Assembly: GCF_016862095.1 (NCBI RefSeq)
Contig: NZ_BOMH01000022.1
Location: forward strand, 1-64,000
DNA length: 64,000 bases
DNA from: Actinoplanes cyaneus
Lineage (GTDB): Bacteria; Actinomycetota; Actinomycetes; Mycobacteriales; Micromonosporaceae
Direction: 5' to 3'
In this document: positions 25,999 to 33,593 of the stretch, piece by piece
Numbering within the stretch: the first letter of the stretch is position 1
How the letters are laid out: each line of letters starts with the position of its first letter
The notes under the pieces: generated by a model
What the model saw: the letters and a program-made list of their open reading frames with translations, nothing else
What the model was told of the DNA's origin: nothing
The model's database searches: none
Translations under genes and position numbers: made by a program

Positions 25999-26014
25999 CC
26001 TTGGTAGACCAAGG
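25999..26014. promoter_or_regulatory. Inverted repeat upstream of GH5 gene
   Basis: CCTTGGTAGACCAAGG: perfect 6-bp arms around TAGA, about 105 bp upstream of the GH5 GTG. The position and symmetry suit a regulator site, but no partner regulator is obvious. The two flanking copies of GGGCTACG (25981 and 26013) may be part of the same element. Confidence 0.4.
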
Positions 26015-26178
26015 GCTACGGCGACGCGATCAATCGAGCCGATTCGTCCAAAAGCAGGCAGGAACGAACATGCACGGAACGCCTTGCCCGCGAGCGGGAA
26101 CCCCGGGTCCGGGCCGGCACAGCGGTCCGGCTGGGTGACCCGGCGGCAGGGTCCGCCGCCGGCCCCTCCGGCCGGGGT

Positions 26179-27075
26179 TCACCCCGCGTCGACGACGGCC
26201 GGCAGTCTGCGGGACAGGAACGCGCCGGCCCGGTCGAGCGCGTCGTCCGCGTCGTCGAGGTCGCCGAAGTTCAGCTGGTAGACGTGCGGCAGCCCGGGCC
26301 CTGCCTCGAGGGTCACCTCGACGTCGGCGGCGGCGGCGCGCGTGGCCAGCCGGAGCGCGTCGTCGAGGAGCAGCTCGTCGGCACCGACCTGGACCAGCAG
26401 CGGCGCCAGCCCGGACAGGTCGGCGAAGATCGGGCTGGCCGCCCGGGCCGCGGCGGGGTCCGGGGTGAAGTGGTCGGCGTACCAGCGCAGCGCGTCCTCG
26501 GTGAACAGCGGGTCGGCCGCGGCCCGGGTGCGGATGCTGTCGCCGCTGAGGGTCAGGTCGGTCCACGGCGAGAAGACCGCGGCGGCGGCCGGCTGTGGCA
26601 GCCCCGCGTCCCGTGCCGCGATCAGCGTCATGACCGCCAGCCCGCCGCCGGCCGAGTCACCCGCGATCAGAATGTCGCCGGCGTCGGTCGTCTCCAGCAG
26701 TTCCCGGTACGCGGCGAGCGCGTCGTCGGCAGCGGCCGGGAAGGGGTGCTCGGGCGCGAGCCGGTAGTCCAGCGAGTACGCGGTGCCACCGGTCCGGGCG
26801 ATCAGCGCCGACGCGAGCCGCGCGCCGGTGCGGGCGGACCCGACGACGTAGCCACCGCCGTGCAGGTAGAGCAGCACGGCAGGGGACGCGCCGGCCCGCA
26901 GCCGCACGGCCGGCCACCCGCCCAGGGTGGTGTCGTCGGCGCTGACCCCCGCGGCGAGCGGGCGGGACGTTCCGAAGATCTCGAATCCGGCCCGCTCCTG
27001 CGGGACGGTTCCGCGTTCGCGCGGGGTCGCGGCCAGGGCGGCTCGGACGGCGTCGCGTTGCTGCTGCCGGTTCAT
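26179..27075 (-). CDS. Alpha/beta hydrolase of the HSL (hormone-sensitive lipase-like) type
   Basis: Esterase/lipase-like hydrolase of 298 aa, without signal peptide. The oxyanion-hole motif YLHGGGYVVGS and the nucleophile elbow GDSAGGGLAVM are diagnostic; the acid and His come from the region around VQVGADELLLDD and GLPHVYQLN. Substrate is probably a short-chain ester. Divergent from a MarR regulator with two palindromes between, so this pair is likely one regulatory unit. Confidence 0.9.
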   Translation of the reverse strand: MNRQQQRDAVRAALAATPRERGTVPQERAGFEIFGTSRPLAAGVSADDTTLGGWPAVRLRAGASPAVLLYLHGGGYVVGSARTGARLASALIARTGGTAYSLDYRLAPEHPFPAAADDALAAYRELLETTDAGDILIAGDSAGGGLAVMTLIAARDAGLPQPAAAAVFSPWTDLTLSGDSIRTRAAADPLFTEDALRWYADHFTPDPAAARAASPIFADLSGLAPLLVQVGADELLLDDALRLATRAAAADVEVTLEAGPGLPHVYQLNFGDLDDADDALDRAGAFLSRRLPAVVDAG

Positions 27076-27099
27076 GTCGGCCTCCGATGAGAAGATGGC

Positions 27100-27129
27100 T
27101 TCCTAGGAATCAACATAGTTTCCCTGGAA
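27100..27129. promoter_or_regulatory. Twin palindromic operator-like sites between esterase and MarR genes
   Basis: TTCCTAGGAA (27100-27109) is a perfect palindrome and TTCCCTGGAA (27120-27129) is the same site with one change. Centres are 20 bp apart, about two helical turns, so two dimers could bind on the same face. Both lie in the 82-bp gap between the divergent starts and are prime candidates for binding by the MarR protein. Confidence 0.7.
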
Positions 27130-27157
27130 GCTAATTCCCACGAATGGAAGTCGATCC

Positions 27158-27604
27158 GTGACGGACGCCACGACGCTCTTCACCGACCTGGTGCGCACCG
27201 AGACCCGGCTCTACAACCGCATCGACGCACGCCTGCGCGCCGAGCACGACATGTCGCTCGGCGCGCTGGAGTTCCTGCGGATCATCGGCGGGCGCCCGGT
27301 CTGCCGGGTCCACGACATCGCCCAGGAGGTCGACATCACCGTCGGGGCCACCAGCAAGGCCGTCGACCGGCTGGTCGCCCGCGGCTGGTGCGAGCGCCGC
27401 GCCAACCCGGACGACCGGCGGTCCTCCCTGCTCGTCCTGACCCCCGCCGGCGAGCAGGCGCTCGCGGCGGCCACCCCGGCCTTCGAGGCCGCGATGGCCG
27501 GGCTGACCGCCGCGCTGCCCCGGCCGGTCCTGGACCAGCTCGCCACCGGCCTGAGCCGGTGGCGGCAGCATCTGGAGCAGGACCCGGCGGATCAGGACGC
27601 GTGA
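27158..27604 (+). CDS. MarR family transcriptional regulator
   Basis: Winged-helix repressor of 148 aa. Recognition region VDITVGATSKAVDRLVARGW and wing CERRANPDDRRSSLLVLTPAGEQAL are typical of MarR. GTG start at 27158. Divergent from the esterase, with palindromic sites in the intergenic gap, so it probably represses itself and the esterase until a phenolic or lipophilic ligand binds. The ligand is not predictable. Confidence 0.92.
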   Translation: MTDATTLFTDLVRTETRLYNRIDARLRAEHDMSLGALEFLRIIGGRPVCRVHDIAQEVDITVGATSKAVDRLVARGWCERRANPDDRRSSLLVLTPAGEQALAAATPAFEAAMAGLTAALPRPVLDQLATGLSRWRQHLEQDPADQDA

Positions 27605-27617
27605 TCGGGCCCCGCGA

Positions 27618-29036
27618 TCAGGCGACGTCGATCGCGTCGATCTCGGCGAAGTTCGCCCCCTTGCCGTACGCGATCGTGTTGGTGCCCTTCCTCAAGGTCA
27701 CGGTCCGTTCGGTGACCTGCCAGTTGTCCCAGCCCGTGACGGGGTAGTCGACGGTGCCGGCCGCGACGCCGTCGACGGTCAGGGCGTGGCTCGCCGCGCC
27801 GCCGTCCGACCCGTTGGCGAACCGGGTGTACAGCCGGTAGTCGCCGGCCCGGGGCACGTAGACGGTGAAGGTGACCCGGCTGTCGGCGAAGTCGATGCCA
27901 CCGACGACGACGCCGTTGCTGGCGCCGCCGGCCGCGTACCGCGCGTTGGCCCTGGTGAAGTCGGCGTCCTCGGCCTCGTAACGCACCTTGGCGCCCGCCA
28001 CGATCGGGCGGCTGCCCTGCCAGTCGAGGCGCTGGGAGTACACCGCCCGGTAGGTGAAGTCCGGGTTCCAGCCGTGGAAGAGGATCCGGTCCTGACCGTC
28101 CGGCCCGGTCACGACGTCCTGCCCGCCGGGCCCGCGCACCGAGCCGGCGAACGCGTCGGTGGTCATCAGCGGCGCGGCAGCCTTGGTGTACGGCCCGCGA
28201 AGACTGTCCGACGTGGCGTAGCTGCTCACGTAGCTGCCGTTGCCGAAGAAGTTGGCCGAGTAGAACAGCACGTACGTCTTGCCGTGCTTCCACAGCGTCG
28301 GCGCCTCGACGAGCGTGCCCTCGAACGGCTTGTTCTGCTTGATCAGTTGCGTCTCGGCGCCGGTGCGGCGCAGCCCGTCGGCGCTGACCTGCTGCAGGTG
28401 CAGCCAGGTGTCCTGGGCACAGCAGTTGCCGTCATTCTTCCACAGGATGTACCGGCGCCCGTTCTCGGCATACGAGGACGCGTCGATCGCGCCGCCCGTC
28501 TCCGGGGTGCAGACCAGCGCGGTGTCGCGGGGCACGAACGGGCCGCCGGGCGAGGTGGCGGTCGCGGCGCCGATGCACTGCTTGTCCGACGCCCGGTCGT
28601 GGGCCACGTACCACATGACGAAGCTCTTGGGACCGGTGGCGAACACCTCCGGCGCCCACACGCCGTGGTCGCCGGAGCCGCCCGGTGGGAAGCTCCACTC
28701 CGGATCGGCCCAGGCGCCCAGCGTCGGCAGAGCGTCGCTGCTCTGCACGGTCCAGGTGACCAGGTCGGTGGAGGTGGCCCACTTGATGTGCCGGCCGTCG
28801 CTGTTGGTGGCGTAGGCGTAGTAGGTGCGGCCGACCTTCATCACGTCGGGGTCGGCGAAGTTCTGGTCGATGACCGGTGCCACCGCGGCGACGGCGGCCG
28901 GCGTGACCGGGGCGGCCGGCGTCGCCGAGGCGGCCGGGGTGATCGAGGCGGTGAGCAGGCCGGCGGACAGGGTGAGCGCGGCGGTGAGGGCGGTCGCCAC
29001 ACGCGGGCCACCGCGCCGGAAACGGAACTGGATCAC
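27618..29036 (-). CDS. Secreted GH43 glycosidase with C-terminal CBM6/35-like domain
   Basis: Secreted arabinofuranosidase/xylosidase-type enzyme of 472 aa. A signal peptide (residues ~1-38; TALTAALTLSAGLLTASI) precedes an Ala/Pro-rich segment. Five-bladed propeller motifs: NFADPDVMKVGRTYYAY (catalytic Asp), PEWSFPPGGSG with VWAPEVF, and later FEGTLVEAPTLWKHGKTYVLF. The C-terminal 120 residues (YEAEDADFTRANARYAAGG) match a CBM6/35-type galactose-binding fold. GTG at 29036 has GGAGG just upstream; GTG at 29048 would extend it by four residues. Confidence 0.9.
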   Translation of the reverse strand: MIQFRFRRGGPRVATALTAALTLSAGLLTASITPAASATPAAPVTPAAVAAVAPVIDQNFADPDVMKVGRTYYAYATNSDGRHIKWATSTDLVTWTVQSSDALPTLGAWADPEWSFPPGGSGDHGVWAPEVFATGPKSFVMWYVAHDRASDKQCIGAATATSPGGPFVPRDTALVCTPETGGAIDASSYAENGRRYILWKNDGNCCAQDTWLHLQQVSADGLRRTGAETQLIKQNKPFEGTLVEAPTLWKHGKTYVLFYSANFFGNGSYVSSYATSDSLRGPYTKAAAPLMTTDAFAGSVRGPGGQDVVTGPDGQDRILFHGWNPDFTYRAVYSQRLDWQGSRPIVAGAKVRYEAEDADFTRANARYAAGGASNGVVVGGIDFADSRVTFTVYVPRAGDYRLYTRFANGSDGGAASHALTVDGVAAGTVDYPVTGWDNWQVTERTVTLRKGTNTIAYGKGANFAEIDAIDVA

Positions 29037-29095
29037 AAAGTCCTCCACTGATGTCGGTGGATTCAGTCGAGCGATCCTCGTAAATTAGCCCACAC

Positions 29096-29584
29096 TCAGG
29101 CGCCCACACCGGAGCCGATGATCAGAAAAGTACGACGGGTGTCGTCGTCACCCGGGCGCAACCGCACCATGGTGAGCGTGACCTCGCGTGGCCACCAGCG
29201 GGTCGGCTCCCGCCAGGCGCACTCGACGAGGGTGGCGTCCGGGCGGTCGGCGCAGTCGCCGAGCTGCTCCCAATGGTCGAGCTGGGTGGCCACGGTCTGC
29301 CGGGCCCGCAGCCACGGCGAGCCGGGCGGCATCGCGTAGATGCGCACTGTCCCCGGCCCGCGATCGTTGCGGAGCCGGGACTCGACGAGCCCGGAACGGA
29401 CGGAGACGTCCTGGTCGAATCCGGCGCCGTCCGGCCACGGGGCGGCCGCCCCGGCCGGCGGGGTCACCGGATGCGCGACGCCGGCCGCCTTCCACCGCAC
29501 GTAGGACACGGCCGCGAGCGTGAGCGAGGCGAGCAGCAGGAGACCGGCGATGGCGGCGACCACGCGCCGTCGACTGATCCGCAC
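29096..29584 (-). CDS. Hypothetical membrane-anchored protein
   Basis: Protein of 162 aa starting at GTG. A single N-terminal hydrophobic anchor (VVAAIAGLLLLASLTLAAV) follows a basic stretch (RISRRR). The rest is outside: a Pro/Ala-rich linker, then a compact domain with two cysteines (DCADRPDATLVECAW) that could form a disulfide. No family recognised. Confidence 0.75.
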   Translation of the reverse strand: MRISRRRVVAAIAGLLLLASLTLAAVSYVRWKAAGVAHPVTPPAGAAAPWPDGAGFDQDVSVRSGLVESRLRNDRGPGTVRIYAMPPGSPWLRARQTVATQLDHWEQLGDCADRPDATLVECAWREPTRWWPREVTLTMVRLRPGDDDTRRTFLIIGSGVGA

Positions 29585-29633
29585 GGCCGGAGTCTAGGCA
29601 ACACCCGCCACCGGTGCTCCGCGGGCGACGTGG

Positions 29634-30107
29634 TCACCGCCAGGCCGGGCCCTCCGGGATCTCGTCGGCGCGGTCCCGGGTCACCGGGCGGGCCCGGTCC
29701 GGGTCGAAGCCGTACCTCTCCAGGACACGCCACGAGGCGATGCCGCGGCGGACGCCGTCGCTGACCACGTAGATGCCGTCCTCGCCGACGACGCGCAGCA
29801 GGTAGGCGTCGCGGCTGAACGCCGGGCCCCGGCTGATGTCGTCCAGGTCGTCGTTGACCTCGACGCCGTCGGTGTCCTCGTAGAACCTCGTGTAGGTGGC
29901 GATGTCCGGGAAGGCGCGGGCGTATCCCTCGGGGTCGACCAGGTAGATGCTGGCGCTGCCGGGACTGCGCAAGCGCTGGCCGGACAGGTCCTCGCGCGGG
30001 CTGCTTCCCGCGCTGACCACGGCCGGCGCGGCGGGCGGTGCGGCGACGGCGGGCGCGGGGGCGAGCAGGCCGGTGGCCACGAGGGTCAGGGTCAACAGGC
30101 GTCGCAC
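29634..30107 (-). CDS. Secreted protein of unknown function
   Basis: Protein of 157 aa from a GTG at 30107. The signal peptide (MRRLLTLTLVATGLLAPAPAVAA) is clear, with probable cleavage near residue 23. The mature region contains IYLVDPEGYARAFPDIATY and IYVVSDGVRRGIASWRVLERYGFD, which look like two copies of a short (~40 residue) repeat: bacterial cell-wall-type repeats in which a DG/YLV hairpin precedes a helix are similar. Such repeats resemble those found in actinomycete extracellular proteins. Function unknown. AAAGGA lies upstream. Confidence 0.75.
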   Translation of the reverse strand: MRRLLTLTLVATGLLAPAPAVAAPPAAPAVVSAGSSPREDLSGQRLRSPGSASIYLVDPEGYARAFPDIATYTRFYEDTDGVEVNDDLDDISRGPAFSRDAYLLRVVGEDGIYVVSDGVRRGIASWRVLERYGFDPDRARPVTRDRADEIPEGPAWR

Positions 30108-30226
30108 GACAGGTTCCTTTCAGGCGGTGGAGCGGTCGGTGTCAACGCTATGCACCGCTATGCCTCTTCTGGGAGGAAACGAGGAAGTCGGGACGCCCAC
30201 GGCGTACGCGGGAAGGGATTGACACC

Positions 30227-30240
30227 TAGGGTTTTCCCTA
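30227..30240. promoter_or_regulatory. Inverted repeat in the promoter region of the metallopeptidase gene
   Basis: TAGGGTTTTCCCTA: perfect 5-bp arms around TTTT, preceded 2 bp upstream by TTGACA (30219-30224), a possible -35 element. No good -10 hexamer was found at the usual spacing. It may be an operator for the M4 gene at 30358. Confidence 0.35.
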
Positions 30241-30357
30241 TTCCGTCAATAGACCTACATATATATCGTCACTCCTGAATCAGCCGGTCCGGCTACCCCG
30301 CCGAACCGGAGGACTACCCCGCCCATCACCCCCACGGGCGGGAAAGGAGTTCCCGAG

Positions 30358-31881
30358 ATGGCACGTAAATCCCTGGTCGTCGGCTTGGCCGTCGGCACCG
30401 CGGCGGCCTCGGCGCTGGTCGCGGTCTCCGGCCCGGCGGCGGCGCAACCGGCCGCTCCGGCCGTCGACGCCGTGGCGGCCGCCGACTCCGTGATCGCGGC
30501 CCGCCCGGCAGCGCTGCGGGCCGGCGCCCACGACGCCTTCCAGCGGCGGCAGGTCCTGCAGTCCGCGGGCCTGACCTACGCGGCCTACGACCGCACTTAC
30601 AAGGGTCTCGCGGTCAAGGGCGGTGACCTGGTCGTCGTCACCGACAACACCGGGCAGACCCGCTACACGTCGGTGGCCCAGAGCAGCCCGATCGGGGAGC
30701 TGTCGACCACCGCCAAGGTGACCGCGAGCGCGGCGATCGCCACGGCGAAGGCGCAGCTCAAGACCGTCACCGGGGTCGAGAGCACGTCGCTGGTCGTGAT
30801 CGCGGGCGACACGGCACGGCTCGCCTACGAGACGACCGTCAACGGCACCGGCGCGAACGGCGTCAGCCGCCTGACCGTCGACGTGGACGCGGTGACCGGG
30901 AAGGTGATCGGCACCGAGGAGCACGTCACCGAGGTCACCGGCACCGGGACCGGCTGGATCAACGGCTCGGTGTCGCTGAACACCACGCTGTCCGGCTCCA
31001 CGTACTCGCTCAAGGACCCGTCCGTCACGAACCTGAGCTGCCAGGACGCGTCCACCCGGGCGACGTTCACCGGCAGCGACAACGTGTGGGGCAACGGCGT
31101 CGGCACGAGCAAGGAGACCGGCTGCGTCGACGCGCTCTACGTCGCGCAGAAGCAGGTCGGCATGCTGTCGTCGTGGCTGGGCCGCAACGGCCAGAACGGC
31201 TCCGGCGGCGCGTGGCCGATCCGGGTCGGGCTCAACCAGCAGAACGCGTACTACGACGGCACGCAGGTCCAGATCGGCAAGAACACCGCCGGCAAGTGGA
31301 TCTCGTCGGCCGACGTGGTCGGTCACGAGCTGGGTCACGGCATCGACGACAAGACGCCGGGCGGCATCTCGAAGGGCGGCACGCAGGAGTTCGTCGCCGA
31401 CACGTTCGGCGCGGCCACCGAGGCGTACGCGAACAACCCGAACGACCCGTTCGACTACCAGGTCGGCGAGGAAGTGAACCTGGTCGGCAGCGGCCCGATC
31501 CGGTACATGTACAACCCGTCGCTCGCCGGTGACTCCAACTGCTACTCCAGCAGCACGCCGGGCCAGGAGGTGCACGCCGCGGCCGGTCCCGGCAACCACT
31601 GGTTCTACCTGCTGGCGCAGGGCAGCGGTGGCAACGGCCAGCCGGCCAGCTCCACCTGCAACGGCTCCACGGTGACCGGCCTGGGCATCCAGACCGCCAT
31701 CAAGATCATGTACAACGCGATGCTGCTGAAGACGTCCAGCTCGTCCTACGCCAAGTACCGGGTGTGGACGCTGCAGGCCGCGAAGAACCTGTACCCGGGC
31801 AGCTGCACCCAGTTCAACGCGGTCAAGGCCGCCTGGAACGCGGTCAGCCTGCCGGCCCAGTCCGGCGAGCCCACCTGCTGA
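30358..31881 (+). CDS. Secreted M4 (thermolysin-like) metallopeptidase
   Basis: Extracellular zinc protease made as a prepro-enzyme of 507 aa. Residues 1-30 are the signal peptide. Residues ~35-200 are the FTP/PepSY-type propeptide. The mature catalytic domain carries HELGH at 323-327 (zinc His, catalytic E324) with the third zinc ligand E344 in GGTQEFVADTFGAATE. There is a Gly/Ser-rich Cys pair in the C-terminal domain (NCYSSSTPGQEVHAAAGPGNHWFYLL with the catalytic His). The AAAGGAG ribosome site is strong. A terminator hairpin follows, so it is probably transcribed alone. Confidence 0.95.
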   Translation: MARKSLVVGLAVGTAAASALVAVSGPAAAQPAAPAVDAVAAADSVIAARPAALRAGAHDAFQRRQVLQSAGLTYAAYDRTYKGLAVKGGDLVVVTDNTGQTRYTSVAQSSPIGELSTTAKVTASAAIATAKAQLKTVTGVESTSLVVIAGDTARLAYETTVNGTGANGVSRLTVDVDAVTGKVIGTEEHVTEVTGTGTGWINGSVSLNTTLSGSTYSLKDPSVTNLSCQDASTRATFTGSDNVWGNGVGTSKETGCVDALYVAQKQVGMLSSWLGRNGQNGSGGAWPIRVGLNQQNAYYDGTQVQIGKNTAGKWISSADVVGHELGHGIDDKTPGGISKGGTQEFVADTFGAATEAYANNPNDPFDYQVGEEVNLVGSGPIRYMYNPSLAGDSNCYSSSTPGQEVHAAAGPGNHWFYLLAQGSGGNGQPASSTCNGSTVTGLGIQTAIKIMYNAMLLKTSSSSYAKYRVWTLQAAKNLYPGSCTQFNAVKAAWNAVSLPAQSGEPTC

Positions 31882-31907
31882 TCCCTGCACCTGGTCCTTC
31901 CCCGAGG

Positions 31908-31943
31908 GCGGGCCGGCACGTCTCCCCCGACGTGCCGGCCCGC
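31908..31943 (+). terminator. Hairpin terminator after M4 metallopeptidase
   Basis: Perfect 14-bp arms (GCGGGCCGGCACGT and its complement) around an 8-base loop (CTCCCCCG), starting 26 bp after the stop codon. No T tract. Confidence 0.75.
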
Positions 31944-31989
31944 GCCGCGTCACGGCACGTACCGGTCACGGTGCGCGGCGCGGGCGGGC

Positions 31990-32592
31990 TCAGGCCGACG
32001 CGCGGTAGAAGACGACCCGGCCGAACCCGGCACGGCCCCGGCCCGTCTCGGCGGGGTTCGTCAGCCCGGCGTCGAACAGCGCCGCGAGGACGTGATCCGG
32101 TTCGGTCGCGGCCAGCCGGGACGGGCGCGGGTGCGCCCCGGCGACGTCCACGATGTGCAGCTCGCCGCCGGGGCGCAGCACCCGCCGGGCCTCGCGCAAC
32201 GCCCGGCCGTGCTCGGCCCGGTCGAGGTGGTGCAGCATCAGCGAGGAGAGGACCCGGTCGACGCTCGCGTCCGGCAGGGGCAGGCTTCCGGCGTACGCGA
32301 GCTGGTAGTTGATCTCGAGGTTGTTCCTGACGGCCTTGCGGCGGGCGCGGCGCACGGAACCGGCGTCGGGGTCGATGCCGATCGCCTCGACACCCGGGCA
32401 GGCGCGGGCGAGCGCGGTCAGCACCGTGCCGGTGCCGCAACCGATCTCCAGCACCCGGTGGCCGGGGCGCGGGCCGGCGTGGCCGATCAACTGCCGGTGG
32501 ACGTGACGCACGCCGGTGAGGCGGCAGAACGGGTCGTAGAGGGGCAGCAACCAGCGCAGTCCCATGGCGGGCAGATACGTCTGCTGGGTCAT
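31990..32592 (-). CDS. Class I SAM-dependent methyltransferase
   Basis: Methyltransferase of 200 aa with a Rossmann fold. The SAM-binding motif I is VLEIGCGTGTVL, followed by GIDPDAGSVRRARRKA (motif II) and SLMLHHLDRAEHGRALREARRVLRPGG. Substrate unknown. It is divergent from an AraC-type regulator, with overlapping 5' ends, so they may form a regulatory pair. Confidence 0.88.
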   Translation of the reverse strand: MTQQTYLPAMGLRWLLPLYDPFCRLTGVRHVHRQLIGHAGPRPGHRVLEIGCGTGTVLTALARACPGVEAIGIDPDAGSVRRARRKAVRNNLEINYQLAYAGSLPLPDASVDRVLSSLMLHHLDRAEHGRALREARRVLRPGGELHIVDVAGAHPRPSRLAATEPDHVLAALFDAGLTNPAETGRGRAGFGRVVFYRASA

Positions 32593-32638
32593 GTCACGCT
32601 CCTGGGATCCGACGAAACTCGGTCATACGCTCAGCCTC

Positions 32639-33571
32639 GTGGCCGAAGACGACGAGCACAGCGGCGAATTCGTGGAGATGATCCGACGATTCTCGGTTCC
32701 GGTCGGGCGGACCGGGGACGGCGTGACCGTCTACGGTTTCGGGCGCGCGGCCGAGGTGCTGCCGATCGGATCGGCGCGGCTGCCCGGCCCGGTGCCGCAA
32801 CCCGGGATCGGCGCGCACGCACACGACTTCCTGGTGCTCTGCTACGCGCATCGCGCCGACGCGGACGTCCGGATCGACGGCCGGCGGTGGACGGTGACCG
32901 ATGGTGATCTGTTCGTGTTCGCGCCGGGACAGGTGATCGGGTACGGGGGGACCGGCCGGATCGCCGACGACGGGTGGGTGGTGTGGTTCCCCGCCGACCT
33001 GGTGCGCTCGGGGGTGGGCGCGTCGTGGCGTTCGCATCCGCTGCTGTTCCCGTTCGCCCGCGGTGCCGACCGGGCGCAGCGCCTGCGGATCCCGCCGGCG
33101 GAGCGGGACGCCTGGATGGCGCGGTTCGGCGCGCTCGACACCGAGGTGCGCACGCGGGCGGACGGGTACCGGGAGGCGTCGATCGCCCATCTGACGTTGC
33201 TGCTGGTCGGTCTCGCGCGGCTGTCGGCCGAGGTCGGCGACCAACTGCGGTCCGCCGAGGAGCCGCTGCTCGGTGCGGTGTTCGACCTGATCGAGCAGCG
33301 GTACCACGAGGGGATCTCGCTGGCCGGCATCGCCGCCGAGCTCGCCCTGACCGGCAACCACCTGACGACAGTGGTGCGGCGCAAGACCGGGCGGACCGTC
33401 CAGCAGTGGATCACACAACGGCGGATGCAGGAGGCGCGCACGTTGCTGTCCGAAACTGATCTGACGGTGGCGGCGATCAGCCGGCGCGTCGGCTATCCCG
33501 ACGTCAGTTACTTCATCAAGCGGTTCCGGGCCGAGCACGCTGTGACGCCCGCCCAGTGGCGCGCCGCGTAG
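32639..33571 (+). CDS. AraC family transcriptional regulator
   Basis: Regulator of about 310 aa. The N-terminal cupin-type domain has AHDFLVLCYAHRADADVRIDG and FVFAPGQVIGYGG; the C-terminal double HTH has ISLAGIAAELALTGNHLTTVVRRK and LTVAAISRRVGYPDVSYFIKRF. The GTG at 32639 is a reasonable start; earlier in-frame starts back to 32564 overlap the divergent methyltransferase gene. Its targets may be the divergent methyltransferase or the adjacent GH106 gene, both inferred from position. Confidence 0.88.
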   Translation: MAEDDEHSGEFVEMIRRFSVPVGRTGDGVTVYGFGRAAEVLPIGSARLPGPVPQPGIGAHAHDFLVLCYAHRADADVRIDGRRWTVTDGDLFVFAPGQVIGYGGTGRIADDGWVVWFPADLVRSGVGASWRSHPLLFPFARGADRAQRLRIPPAERDAWMARFGALDTEVRTRADGYREASIAHLTLLLVGLARLSAEVGDQLRSAEEPLLGAVFDLIEQRYHEGISLAGIAAELALTGNHLTTVVRRKTGRTVQQWITQRRMQEARTLLSETDLTVAAISRRVGYPDVSYFIKRFRAEHAVTPAQWRAA

Positions 33572-33593
33572 GCACAACGGCGACCGCGGCGTC

